Of a DNA stretch of 58,051 bases, positions 1-8,643 are shown one piece after another. The stretch comes from an uncultured Clostridia bacterium (GTDB lineage: Bacteria > Bacillota > Clostridia > Oscillospirales > Acutalibacteraceae), in assembly GCA_947623175.1 (NCBI GenBank), contig CANQGK010000017.1:1-58051 (forward strand). The letters run 5' to 3'. The notes under the pieces were generated by a model. The model saw nothing but the letters and a program-made list of their open reading frames with translations, had not been told where the DNA came from and searched no databases. Position 1 is the stretch's first letter, and the number at the start of each line of letters is the position of its first letter. The translations under genes were made by a program, and so were the position numbers.

Positions 1-10
1 TTTAATTTTG

Positions 11-300
11 CGGCATTTTTGAAATTCGGGGCTCGGACGAAACCCCGATAATGCCGTCAAAATCGGAGTGCGTCTATACTGTAATGGACAGGCTTCCCCT
101 GCGGAAGTCCGTCAATTTGCCTAATAAGGCGGACCTTTGCCCCCCCCCCGTGGGAATTTTTGTCAATTGTGCGTTTTTCATAAGAGGAAGCCTCCTTTCT
201 GTGTGTTTTTTCTTTAGCTTCATATCGACTTTACCTTTTCTCTCCCCTCGTCTTTTGCTTCGCAAAAGCCACCCCCCTCGGCAGATGGGGGCAAGGCGCG
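11..300 (-). ncRNA. Structured 5' leader of a gene lying left of the window (left copy)
   Basis: Read on the minus strand this is the transcribed leader of a gene that must start about 20 bp left of base 1, because the homologous leader at 57807-58051 ends just before the ATG of a SipW-type surface protein. In transcript order it holds a palindromic module (CTTTTGC/GCAAAAG stem at 252-268), a strong AAAGGAGG site, a 35-codon small ORF (181-74) with a G10 tract, nested stems at 99-138, a conserved linker and a hairpin. The hairpin has an outer stem 11-17/50-56 and an inner stem 26-31/43-48. Conservation is seen in the sequence. The role as regulatory RNA or translation-coupled attenuator is inference. 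No known riboswitch class was recognised. Confidence 0.5.
74..181 (-). CDS. Conserved small ORF in surface-protein leader (left copy)
   Basis: A 35-codon reading frame starts at ATG 181, 9 nt after a perfect AAAGGAGG. It begins MKNAQLTKIPTGGGQRSALL and continues GKLTDFRRGSLSITV. The right-end copy (57870-57980) shares the first 30 codons with four nucleotide differences, three of them amino-acid-changing. That pattern argues for selection on RNA rather than protein, although the excellent ribosome site argues for translation. It could be a leader peptide, a small basic protein or only an RNA. The G10 run encodes the three glycines and could slip. No function is assigned. Confidence 0.35.
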   Translation of the reverse strand: MKNAQLTKIPTGGGQRSALLGKLTDFRRGSLSITV

Positions 301-463
301 CCAAGCGCGCAGTTGGGGATATTTCGGATATTCGGATATAAAGCTTATTTTCGCCGGTCGGCGATTCAAAGGCACGAAACCAAGCGCTCATGCCCTTGAA
401 TCCCCGCCCGCATATTTCATGCGGCAGCCGCTTTTTTATAACAGCAACCGATATACACAATAA

Positions 464-492
464 ATTTTAGCATATCGTTTCCGATTTTTCAA
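464..492 (-). promoter_or_regulatory. Sigma-A promoter for the left leader transcript
   Basis: On the minus strand: -35 TTGAAA (492-487), 17-nt spacer, -10 TAAAAT (469-464). Transcription would start near 457 and run left through the repeat module, small ORF and hairpin, giving a leader of about 470 nt. The stretch between it and the polC terminator (493-615) shows nothing else. Confidence 0.55.
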
Positions 493-615
493 TACTTTTT
501 TACAAAAAATCCCCGTAAACCTGCACAAAAATCGCCGAATTTCTCTTTCTTGCCCGAATTTCCCCCACAAAAACAGCGCCCGCCGCTTCATTTTACCTTG
601 TGCGCAAAGCGCACG

Positions 616-654
616 AAAAATCCGCGGCAAAACAAAATTCTGCCGCGGATTTTT
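616..654 (-). terminator. Rho-independent terminator of the pyrH-polC operon
   Basis: A 14-bp perfect stem (616-629/641-654, core CCGCGGCA) lies 9 nt past the polC stop. On the minus strand its 3' arm ends in a run of five T. Confidence 0.9.
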
Positions 655-663
655 GTTGGTTTT

Positions 664-3600
664 TTAAAACATAGAAATTTGATTTGTATCGGGAAGGTCG
701 TTCATGACTCCGAGGTCGGAGAGGTTTTGAATAATGGTTTTCGAAACGCCGGCTTCAAGCTGAAAATCCTCCCGCGATACGTAATTGCCGCGCTGCGCCG
801 TCTCGTAAATAGCGTACGCCACCTTTTCGCCGACGCCGCTCAACGCGCCGAAGGGCAGGCGCATTTTTCCGTCCTCGGGCACATACTTCATAGCGTGGGA
901 TTTATTCAAATCGATGGGCAGAATTTCGATGCCGCGCGCCATCATTTCATTGAATATGAGCATATTGTTGTAAACGTCAAGCTCCTTTTTGGAGGCGTCC
1001 TTGCCCTTTGCCTTGATATCGTTGAGATAGCGCTTTACCGCGGTTCTGCCGCCCATAAGCGTAGGCACGTCGACGTCCTCGGGGCGGGCGGTGAAATAGG
1101 CGCAGTAAAATTCGAGCGGACGGTGAACCTTATACCAGGCGACCCGCAAAGCGGAAATAACGTAAGCCGCCGCGTGCGCCTTGGGGAACATGTACTTGAT
1201 TTTGTAACAGCTCTTGATATACCATTCGGGAACGTTTACCTTGCGCATATCCTCCTCCATGGACTGCCAATCTTCCTTGGAAACGAGCCCCTTGGCGACA
1301 AGTCCTTTACGCACGGTTTCGGTAATTTTAAAGGCGCGCCCTTCCTCCATGCCCTTATGTATGAGGTAAACCATTATATTGTCACGCGTACCTATAACCT
1401 CGGAAATCGTACAGGTTCCGTTTTCAATCAAATCCTTTGCGTTGCCGAGGTAAACGTCGGTGCCGTGCGAAAGGCCCGAAATCTGCAAAAGGTCGGAGAA
1501 GTTTTTCGGCTTGCAGTCGATAAGCATCGTGCGAACGAAGGAGGTTCCGAATTCGGGCAGGCAGTATGTGCCGGTATCCGATTCGATATCCTCGGGGGTT
1601 ACGCCCAGCGCTTCGGTAGAGGTGAAAAGGCTGTAAACCTCGGGATCGCTCATCGAAACGTTGTTTACCGGAATACCCGAATACTCCTCCAAATACTTAT
1701 AGGTGGTGGGAATAACGTGACCCAATTCGTCAAGCTTCAAAATCGTATCGTGAATTGAGTGGAAATCGAAGTGTGTCGTCACAACGTCGGAATTAACGTC
1801 GTCCGCCGGGTGTTGAACCGGACAAAAATCGTAAATGGTTTTATCCCGCGGCACGACTATCATACCGGCTGGGTGCTGACCGGTGGTTTGCTTTATCTGC
1901 GCCCTTTCCACAAGCTTTGCAAGTCGGTTTAGCTCGCCATTGCTCAGCGTAATACCCTTTTTCTCGGCGTATGCCTTTGCAAAGCCGTAGGCGGTTTTTT
2001 CGGCAATCGTGGTTATCGTGCCCGCCTTGAACACGTTTTCGCTGCCGAAAAGCGTTTCGGTATATTTTTGCACCTGAGTTTGAAATTCGTCCGAAAAATT
2101 AAGGTCGATATCCGGCACCTTGTCGCCCTTAAAGCCCAAAAAGGTTTCAAACGGTATGTCGTGACCGTCGCGCAGCATCGGCTCCCCGCAGTCGGGGCAG
2201 TTCTTTTCGGGCAGGTCAAAGCCCGAGCCCACCTCGCCCTTTAGGAAAAATTCGCTGTGGTGGCATTTAGGGCATACGTAGTGGGGCGGCAGAGGATTTA
2301 CCTCGGATATACCCGCCATGGTAGCGACAAAGGAGGAGCCTACCGAACCACGGGAGCCGACGAGATAGCCGTTTTCCTCGCTGTAGGCAACCAGCTTCTG
2401 CGCCGAAATATACATTATGGAAAATCCGTTGTTTATAATGGAGTTAAGCTCCTTTTCGAGGCGGTTTTTAACCACTTCGGGCAGATTTTCGCCGTATTTT
2501 TTATGGGCGTTATCCCAGCAAATATCGCGAAGCAATTGGTCGGAGCCCTCGATTACCGGCGGATAATTTCCCTTGGGAACGGGTATAACGTCGTCGTCTA
2601 TCATATCGGCTATTTTTTGCGGATTGTCGATAACAAATTCCTTTGCCCGTTCGCCGAAATAGTCGAAATCCCCGAGCATTTCCGAGGTGGTTTTCAAATA
2701 AAGCGGCGCCTGATTGTCAAAATCGTTAAAGCCCTGCCCCGCCATAAGGATCTTACGGATAATTTCATCGTCCTTTTTGAGGAAATGCACGTCGCCCGTA
2801 GCGACTACGGGTTTGCCCAATTTATCCGCCAATTCGACGATTTTGCGGTTGAAATCCTTTATAACCTCAAAGCTTTTTACATGGCGAAAACGGTTGGGGA
2901 TGGTATTGCCCGTCTTTTTGTCCTTTTTGTCGGGCAAGGCGGATTCTCTTACCATAAATTCGTTATTGCCAAGCGGCTGAATTTCGAGATAATCGTAAAA
3001 TTGCGCTATTTTAAGCAATTCCTCGTCGGACTTGCCGTCGACAACGGCGCAGTAAAGGTCGCCCTGCTCGCAGGCGGAGCCTATTATGAGCCCCTCGCGC
3101 AGCTTTTCAAGCTTGCTTCTGCGGGTAATAGGCCTTCCGTGAAAATCCTTTATATGCGCTTCGGAGACAAGCTTATAGAGATTTTTAAGCCCGACAAGGG
3201 ATTTTACAAGTATTATCTGGTGGTGGCTGAGCTTTGATATCTGTTTGGAGGTAAGTTCCGAAATATCGTTATTTATATCGTCTACGTAATAAGCTTCAAG
3301 TCCGTATATGACCTTAAATTCGCCGCCGTTTTTGCGGATTTTGTCTACGGCGGAAGCCGCGGCGGGATATGCCTGTACCACGCCGTGATCGGTTATGGCT
3401 ATCGCCTTATGCCCCCAGCGGAACGCCTGATTTATTATATCCCCAGCGGAGGAAACCGCGTCCTTGGCGGACATATTGGTATGGCAGTGAAGCTCTATTC
3501 GCTTTTCACCCTCGTAGGAGTCCGTTTCGCTGTATTTTTGAAGCAGCGCGATAGCCCGCGGCTTTACGACAAACTCCCTGCGGTAATTATCGAAATCGTA

Positions 3601-4509
3601 AGCGCCGTTTACCAATATAAATTCGCCCGCTTTTATAGGCGCGACGTCGCCGATGCGGTCGGGGCTTATAAACATCGAGGCAGTGAGCGAATTTGTATGG
3701 TCGCTGAAGGAAAAGGTCAAAACGTTGGTCTCGCCCCGCTTCGTGTGAACGGTGCGCAACTCGGTTTCGAAAACCTCGCCCCAACAGCAAACCTCGAGGT
3801 CGTCGCCGGTGATATCTATCATCGGTTTTACGTTCGTATCGATATTCCTGCCGTAAAAAAGCTTAGGATTATCGAGGTAAACCATTCCGTTTTGGGGCTT
3901 GTCCTCGCGGCTTTCAAACTTAATATCACGCCTGCCGGCGTTAGGCTTTTTGGCGGGCGCGCTTTTTTGGGGCCTGTCCGAGGGGCGATTTTCCCGCGGC
4001 GGAATTTCCGACTTCGGGATCAGCGGCTCTACGTCCTCAAGCTGACCGTCAAACGAAACGGCGACGTCGATACCGAACCTTTCCTTTATAACCGCGCGGA
4101 ACTTTTTTTCAAAGTCAAGCTCGCAAATTTTTTTGTAACCTCCGTATTTGAGGGTAATGTTTACCCGCTCGCCGCTCGGCGAATAGTCCGCGTCCGCAAA
4201 ATAGCCGTTAAGGGCGGCGTTTTTTATCTTCAGCTCGGCGGCGATATCCGCGCATGCCGACGAGCAGAAGGCGTCGGGCGAAAAGCGGAAAGAAACTTCC
4301 GTTTTGTTAAGCTTTAAAGCGGTTTGGATTTTTTCCGTGATAGCCTTTCGGCGCTCGCCGGATATATAATTTTCGGATTTTGCTTCGACCTCTAAACCGC
4401 GGTTTTCGGTATCGAGCTCGCATTTTTCAATAACGGCGTTTCCCGCGTCGGATACAAGCTCTTCGTCAAGATAACTACCGAAAAGGTCTGAAAGCAGCGC
4501 TTTTGACAT
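664..4509 (-). CDS. polC: DNA polymerase III alpha subunit, PolC type, lacking the exonuclease domain
   Basis: Replicative polymerase of low-GC Gram-positives, 1281 residues. An N-terminal region is followed by an OB-fold (about 225-320), a PHP domain (about 337-580), and the palm/fingers with the catalytic pair in PDIDLNFS (D800, D802). PolC-typical zinc cysteines are at 746, 749, 771 and 774. PHP metal ligands all look present: H341, H343, D374, H375, E405, H429 or H430, C480, D573, H575. Family members such as B. subtilis PolC are about 1440 residues and carry a DEDD 3'-5' exonuclease inside PHP. Here YYVDD (407-411) runs almost directly into SHHQIILVKSLVGLKNLYKL, and no DxETTG motif exists. 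Last gene of the operon; a strong terminator follows. Confidence 0.97.
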   Translation of the reverse strand: MSKALLSDLFGSYLDEELVSDAGNAVIEKCELDTENRGLEVEAKSENYISGERRKAITEKIQTALKLNKTEVSFRFSPDAFCSSACADIAAELKIKNAALNGYFADADYSPSGERVNITLKYGGYKKICELDFEKKFRAVIKERFGIDVAVSFDGQLEDVEPLIPKSEIPPRENRPSDRPQKSAPAKKPNAGRRDIKFESREDKPQNGMVYLDNPKLFYGRNIDTNVKPMIDITGDDLEVCCWGEVFETELRTVHTKRGETNVLTFSFSDHTNSLTASMFISPDRIGDVAPIKAGEFILVNGAYDFDNYRREFVVKPRAIALLQKYSETDSYEGEKRIELHCHTNMSAKDAVSSAGDIINQAFRWGHKAIAITDHGVVQAYPAAASAVDKIRKNGGEFKVIYGLEAYYVDDINNDISELTSKQISKLSHHQIILVKSLVGLKNLYKLVSEAHIKDFHGRPITRRSKLEKLREGLIIGSACEQGDLYCAVVDGKSDEELLKIAQFYDYLEIQPLGNNEFMVRESALPDKKDKKTGNTIPNRFRHVKSFEVIKDFNRKIVELADKLGKPVVATGDVHFLKKDDEIIRKILMAGQGFNDFDNQAPLYLKTTSEMLGDFDYFGERAKEFVIDNPQKIADMIDDDVIPVPKGNYPPVIEGSDQLLRDICWDNAHKKYGENLPEVVKNRLEKELNSIINNGFSIMYISAQKLVAYSEENGYLVGSRGSVGSSFVATMAGISEVNPLPPHYVCPKCHHSEFFLKGEVGSGFDLPEKNCPDCGEPMLRDGHDIPFETFLGFKGDKVPDIDLNFSDEFQTQVQKYTETLFGSENVFKAGTITTIAEKTAYGFAKAYAEKKGITLSNGELNRLAKLVERAQIKQTTGQHPAGMIVVPRDKTIYDFCPVQHPADDVNSDVVTTHFDFHSIHDTILKLDELGHVIPTTYKYLEEYSGIPVNNVSMSDPEVYSLFTSTEALGVTPEDIESDTGTYCLPEFGTSFVRTMLIDCKPKNFSDLLQISGLSHGTDVYLGNAKDLIENGTCTISEVIGTRDNIMVYLIHKGMEEGRAFKITETVRKGLVAKGLVSKEDWQSMEEDMRKVNVPEWYIKSCYKIKYMFPKAHAAAYVISALRVAWYKVHRPLEFYCAYFTARPEDVDVPTLMGGRTAVKRYLNDIKAKGKDASKKELDVYNNMLIFNEMMARGIEILPIDLNKSHAMKYVPEDGKMRLPFGALSGVGEKVAYAIYETAQRGNYVSREDFQLEAGVSKTIIQNLSDLGVMNDLPDTNQISMF

Positions 4510-4524
4510 GATTTACAACTCCGT

Positions 4525-5574
4525 TTACATTTTTTCAATTTCCGCAAGCAATGCGCCGAGTAATCGCTCCTCGGGCAGTTTTTCGATTATTTTGCCTTTT
4601 TTGAATAAAACCCCGCAGCCGTCTCCCCCGGCAATACCGATATCCGCGGCGGAGGCTTCGCCCGGGCCGTTTACGACACAGCCCATAATGGCGACGGTAA
4701 TGTCCTTATCTACCTTTTCGAGCCGCTTTTCGGCTTCCTTCGCAAGCGGTATAAGGTTTATTTTGGTTCTCCCGCAGGTAGGGCAGGATACGAGCGTCAC
4801 CCCGCCGCGCATATCAAGCGCTTTAAGCAGCTTTATACCCGCCTCGACCTCCTTTACGGGATCGTCGGTCAAGGAAATGCGTATGGTGCTTCCTATGTTT
4901 CTAAGAAGCAGTCCGCCTATTCCCGCCGCCGATTTTATAACGCCGGTATTTTCCGTGCCCGCCTCGGTAACCCCCAAATGCAGGGGATAACGGCATTTTT
5001 GCGCGGCAAGGATATACGCGTTATACATTTTAACCGTATTTGAGGATTTAAGGGAAAGTACGATATCGGTAAAATCGAATTTTTCGAGCAGCGATATATG
5101 ATAAAGTCCGCTCTCGACCATAGCCTCGGGTGTTGCGGAGCCGTATTTTGCCAAAATGCTTTTCTCCACGGAGCCCGAATTTACCCCTATTCTTATGGGA
5201 ACGCCGGCTTTCTTACAGGCGTTCGCCACGAGCTTTACCCTATCGTCAGAGCCGATATTTCCGGGATTTATGCGTATCTTGTCCGCCCCCGCGGCAACGC
5301 TTTCGAGCGCCAGCCTGTAATCAAAATGAATATCCGCGACAATAGGTACGGTTATATTTTCCTTTAAGGCGGCCAAAGTTTTAACCGCCTCCTTATCCGG
5401 TACCGTGACCCTTATTATATCGCATCCCGCGGTCTGCAAGCGCCTTGCCTGTTCCACGTTGGCGGCGATGTCGTGCGCCGGAACGCTGAGCATCGACTGC
5501 ACGCTTACCGGCGCGCCGCCGCCTATAGCGAGGCTTCCCGCCTTTACCCTTACGGTTTTGTCGTTAGTATACAT
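4525..5574 (-). CDS. ispG: 4-hydroxy-3-methylbut-2-enyl diphosphate synthase
   Basis: Iron-sulfur enzyme of the non-mevalonate isoprenoid pathway; converts MEcPP to HMBPP in the cytosol. The 349 residues match the bacterial short form. It begins with an RVKAGSLAIGGGAPVSVQSM-type GcpE N-terminus, continues as a TIM barrel, and carries [4Fe-4S] ligands in SCPTCGR and in MGCVVNGPGE near the C-terminus. The gene lies 12 nt after rseP and 15 nt before polC in the same operon as dxr, so two pathway steps are co-transcribed. Confidence 0.97.
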   Translation of the reverse strand: MYTNDKTVRVKAGSLAIGGGAPVSVQSMLSVPAHDIAANVEQARRLQTAGCDIIRVTVPDKEAVKTLAALKENITVPIVADIHFDYRLALESVAAGADKIRINPGNIGSDDRVKLVANACKKAGVPIRIGVNSGSVEKSILAKYGSATPEAMVESGLYHISLLEKFDFTDIVLSLKSSNTVKMYNAYILAAQKCRYPLHLGVTEAGTENTGVIKSAAGIGGLLLRNIGSTIRISLTDDPVKEVEAGIKLLKALDMRGGVTLVSCPTCGRTKINLIPLAKEAEKRLEKVDKDITVAIMGCVVNGPGEASAADIGIAGGDGCGVLFKKGKIIEKLPEERLLGALLAEIEKM

Positions 5575-5586
5575 GAGTCTCGTCCT

Positions 5587-6636
5587 TTAAACTATCAGCG
5601 ACCTTATATCCTTGGCGGCTATAAAGAGCATAAAGATTATCAGAATTATAAATCCTACGGTGTGAACCATAGTTTCGTATTTTTGCGGAACGGGCTTGCG
5701 GAATATCATTTCTATCAAAATAAACAACAGCCTTCCGCCGTCGAGCGCGGGAATGGGAAGCAGGTTAAACAGCCCCAAATTTATGGTGATCAGCGCCATA
5801 ATAGGCAAAACGTTTCGCAGGTTTTGCTTTGCGACCTCGCCTATGGCGGCGGTAACCCCCACGGGGCCCGAAACGGCGCTTATCCCGTACTTTCCGCCTA
5901 TTAAATCAAAGAGACTTCGCCAAATCACCGCGCAGTAGGAAAAAGCGGTGTTTACGGTCTGCTTAAGATAGGAAACAAAGGTTTTCTTTATTCCGTAAAC
6001 CTTAAAATCCACGGTAAGATAGCTTATGCCGTCCTCCTCCTCGGAGTCAAAACGGACGTCCTTAAGCAGTTTTTTCTCACCGTCGCGCAAAACGGTAATA
6101 TCCACCTTGCCGTCCTCGACGTTTGTAAAGGCGTAGCTCAAATCGTAGGTGGTGTAAATTTTTCTGCCGTCCACCGCGAGAAATTTATCGTTTACCTTGA
6201 GTCCGCAGGAAGCGCTTACGGCGTTTTCGTCAAACTCGGCTATAACGGTGGAGGTGAAGGCGGATTCGGGCGCCAATACCACGGCGATTATCAAAAGTCC
6301 CAAAAGCAGGTTGAAAACCGCTCCCATAACGACGATTATAAAGCGTTTCCAAGCGGGCTTGTTGCAAAAAGCGCGCGCATCCTCGCTGTTTTCATCCTCG
6401 CCCTCCATGGCGCAATATCCGCCCAAAGGGATGAGGTTCACCGAATATCTTGTTTCTTTTCCCTTAAAGGAAAAAAGCTTCGGCCCGAAGCCCACCGCAA
6501 ATTCGTTCACCTTGACCCTTAAAAGCTTCGCGGAGATAAAGTGACCGAATTCGTGAATTATTATAAGCACCAAAAATAAAAGAATTGCCACAAGATATGG
6601 CCAAATGTTGTTCCAAACGTGTAAAATTTTACTCAC
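5587..6636 (-). CDS. rseP: Site-2 intramembrane zinc metalloprotease (RseP/RasP)
   Basis: Membrane-embedded protease that cleaves transmembrane segments of anti-sigma factors and leftover signal peptides. It has 349 residues with the HEFGH zinc motif at H28-H32 in the first membrane segment. A central PDZ-like region (about 130-220) follows, then the second active-site motif in NLLPIPALDGGRLL in the C-terminal membrane part. The start is a GTG directly abutting the dxr TAG with little Shine-Dalgarno, so it is probably translated by coupling. The dxr-rseP-ispG order is common in Firmicutes. Confidence 0.95.
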   Translation of the reverse strand: MSKILHVWNNIWPYLVAILLFLVLIIIHEFGHFISAKLLRVKVNEFAVGFGPKLFSFKGKETRYSVNLIPLGGYCAMEGEDENSEDARAFCNKPAWKRFIIVVMGAVFNLLLGLLIIAVVLAPESAFTSTVIAEFDENAVSASCGLKVNDKFLAVDGRKIYTTYDLSYAFTNVEDGKVDITVLRDGEKKLLKDVRFDSEEEDGISYLTVDFKVYGIKKTFVSYLKQTVNTAFSYCAVIWRSLFDLIGGKYGISAVSGPVGVTAAIGEVAKQNLRNVLPIMALITINLGLFNLLPIPALDGGRLLFILIEMIFRKPVPQKYETMVHTVGFIILIIFMLFIAAKDIRSLIV

Positions 6637-7776
6637 CTACCGAATAATGCTTTTGATTTGCCTACGAACGGCACTGTCCGTATCCAGGATATTCTCGATC
6701 GAAGGATTAGGCTTATTTTCCGTTGTTAAAAGCGCCTGCTCGACAAAGTCCGCAATTTGCAAAAATTTGATTTTTCCCTTTAAGAAAAGCTCTACCGCCG
6801 CCTCGTTTGCGCCGTTTACCGCCGCCGGCAAAAGACCGCCGCGGTTTACCGCCTCGATGCACAGCGGCAGACAGCGGAAGGTTTCGACGTCCGGCTTTTC
6901 GAAGGTCAGCGTTCCTACGTCGGTAAGGCTCAGCCGCTCGAAGGCATTGTCCGCCCTTTCGGGGTAGGTCAGCGCATACTGTATCGGAAGCCGCATATCG
7001 GGCGTGCCCAGCTGCGCTATTACCGCGCCGTCGCTCAGCTCCACTCCGGAATGCAGGATGCTCTGCCTGTGCACCAGAACCTCGATATTATCCGCCGAAA
7101 CGCCGAAAAGCCGCACCGCCTCTATCACCTCGAGCCCTTTATTCATAAGGGTTGCGGAATCTACGGTGATTTTGGCGCCCATCGACCAATTCGGATGATT
7201 AAGCGCCTCCTTTACGGTCACGTTCGCAAGCTCCTCGCGTTTTTTCCCGTAAAACGGGCCGCCCGACGCCGTAAGCAGTATTTTTTTAAGACTGTTTGCG
7301 GGAACGCCTCGAAGCGACTGAAAAATCGCGGAATGCTCGCTGTCTACCGGGATGATTTTTACTCCCTTTGCCGCCGCTTTGCGGTTTACCTCTTCGCCCC
7401 CCGCGACAAGGGTTTCCTTGTTGGCTAAGGCTATCGTTTTGCCCGCTTCAATCGCCGCGAGCGTCGGGAGAAGCCCCGCGATTCCCACAATGGAATTAAG
7501 AAGCATATCGCCCTCGCTCTGCGCCGCTTCGCAAACCCCTTCTTCGCCCGAGAGAACCTTTATATCGGTATCGCCGAGCTTTATTTTCAAATCCTTCGCC
7601 GCCTCTTTGTCAAAAAGCGCCGCGATTTTCGGTTTGTATTTTCTCGCCTGCTTTTCGATAAGCGAAACGTTGCTTCCGGCGGCAAGCGCGGTAACGGAAT
7701 ATCCGCAAGCCTCGGCGGCCTCGAGCGCCTGTGTGCCTATAGAGCCGGTAGAGCCCAAAATAATCAAGCTTTTCAT
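6637..7776 (-). CDS. dxr: 1-deoxy-D-xylulose 5-phosphate reductoisomerase
   Basis: NADPH-dependent enzyme of the MEP pathway that makes 2-C-methyl-D-erythritol 4-phosphate. 379 residues, normal length. N-terminal Rossmann motif LGSTGSIGTQ, NKETLV in the linker, metal-binding VDSEHSAIFQ and the substrate-binding SGGPF and NHPNWSMG segments are visible. Its ATG overlaps the cdsA TAA by one base (TAATG), which suggests translational coupling. Confidence 0.98.
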   Translation of the reverse strand: MKSLIILGSTGSIGTQALEAAEACGYSVTALAAGSNVSLIEKQARKYKPKIAALFDKEAAKDLKIKLGDTDIKVLSGEEGVCEAAQSEGDMLLNSIVGIAGLLPTLAAIEAGKTIALANKETLVAGGEEVNRKAAAKGVKIIPVDSEHSAIFQSLRGVPANSLKKILLTASGGPFYGKKREELANVTVKEALNHPNWSMGAKITVDSATLMNKGLEVIEAVRLFGVSADNIEVLVHRQSILHSGVELSDGAVIAQLGTPDMRLPIQYALTYPERADNAFERLSLTDVGTLTFEKPDVETFRCLPLCIEAVNRGGLLPAAVNGANEAAVELFLKGKIKFLQIADFVEQALLTTENKPNPSIENILDTDSAVRRQIKSIIR

Positions 7777-8642
7777 TATATCACACCGAACCGTACCATT
7801 AAAAACATTAACGGCACTATCATTAATATGCTGTCTACCCTGTCCAAAATACCGCCGTGACCGGGAATAAGCTTACCGTAATCCTTAATCCCCATCGAGC
7901 GCTTTACGGCGGAGGCGAAAAGGTCGCCCGCCATACCCAAAATACAAAGCGGAATTGTAAGAATAAGGGGCAAAAGCATGGATTTTCCGAAAGAAGCGGT
8001 AATTATTACGGTCACGATTATGCTCGAGAGTATACCGCCTATCGCGCCCTCCACCGTCTTTTTGGGGCTTATATTCGGGCAAAGCTTGTGCTTACCCAAA
8101 AAACTTCCCGCGAAGTAGGCGCCGATATCGCAAACCGACGAAAAGTTGAGCAGCAACAGCAGGTAATATATCCCGTCGGTATGATTTATAACGCCGCCAA
8201 GACACGAAAAGGCGAAGGCATAGGGCAGCGGCAGACCGCAAAGGGCGGCGATTTGCCCGAGACCGAAATCCTTATGATTTTTAAGCGCCGCAAAGGCGGC
8301 GTATATAAAATAGAGGACGCTGAGTATCGCCGCAGAATAAAACGAAAAGGTAAGCGCGCCGCCCTCTAAAGGCGTTTTACTCGAAAAAGCGGAGTATATT
8401 TTATCCGAAATCGCGCCGCTTGTATCAAGAACGAAGATAAACGCGGCGGTGTAAATTATCGCGCCCGCAAGGGCGGCTTTGCTTTTTATTCCCGCGGCGT
8501 TGTGAAGCAGCTCGTAAATCGCTCCTGCCGCCAAAAGCGCGATTGCGGCGGTGATTATGACGGTGCTAAGTGTAAAGCCCAGCGCCAGCACGGCGATTAC
8601 CACGGCGCTCATGACCATACCCGAAATAATGCGTGTTTTCAT
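7776..8642 (-). CDS. cdsA: Phosphatidate cytidylyltransferase
   Basis: Integral membrane enzyme making CDP-diacylglycerol from phosphatidate and CTP, the branch point for phospholipids. 288 residues, about eight hydrophobic segments. The C-terminus has the family signature SAVKRSMGIKDYGKLIPGHG followed by GILDRVDS. ATG start with a strong GGAGGGG site, immediately after uppS. The pairing with uppS is conserved in many bacteria. Confidence 0.96.
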   Translation of the reverse strand: MKTRIISGMVMSAVVIAVLALGFTLSTVIITAAIALLAAGAIYELLHNAAGIKSKAALAGAIIYTAAFIFVLDTSGAISDKIYSAFSSKTPLEGGALTFSFYSAAILSVLYFIYAAFAALKNHKDFGLGQIAALCGLPLPYAFAFSCLGGVINHTDGIYYLLLLLNFSSVCDIGAYFAGSFLGKHKLCPNISPKKTVEGAIGGILSSIIVTVIITASFGKSMLLPLILTIPLCILGMAGDLFASAVKRSMGIKDYGKLIPGHGGILDRVDSILMIVPLMFLMVRFGVI

Positions 8643-8643
8643 C

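Noticed and set aside
51-341. 96-codon plus-strand frame over the left leader (and 57790-58002 at the right end)
   Set aside because: Runs through hairpins and the C10 tract with no ribosome site; the minus strand carries the strong Shine-Dalgarno and the structured elements.
550-1758. 402-codon plus-strand open frame over the 3' end of polC
   Set aside because: Antisense shadow of a well-conserved coding region; no ribosome site and no family resemblance. The same applies to 2257-3237 and 3385-4317.
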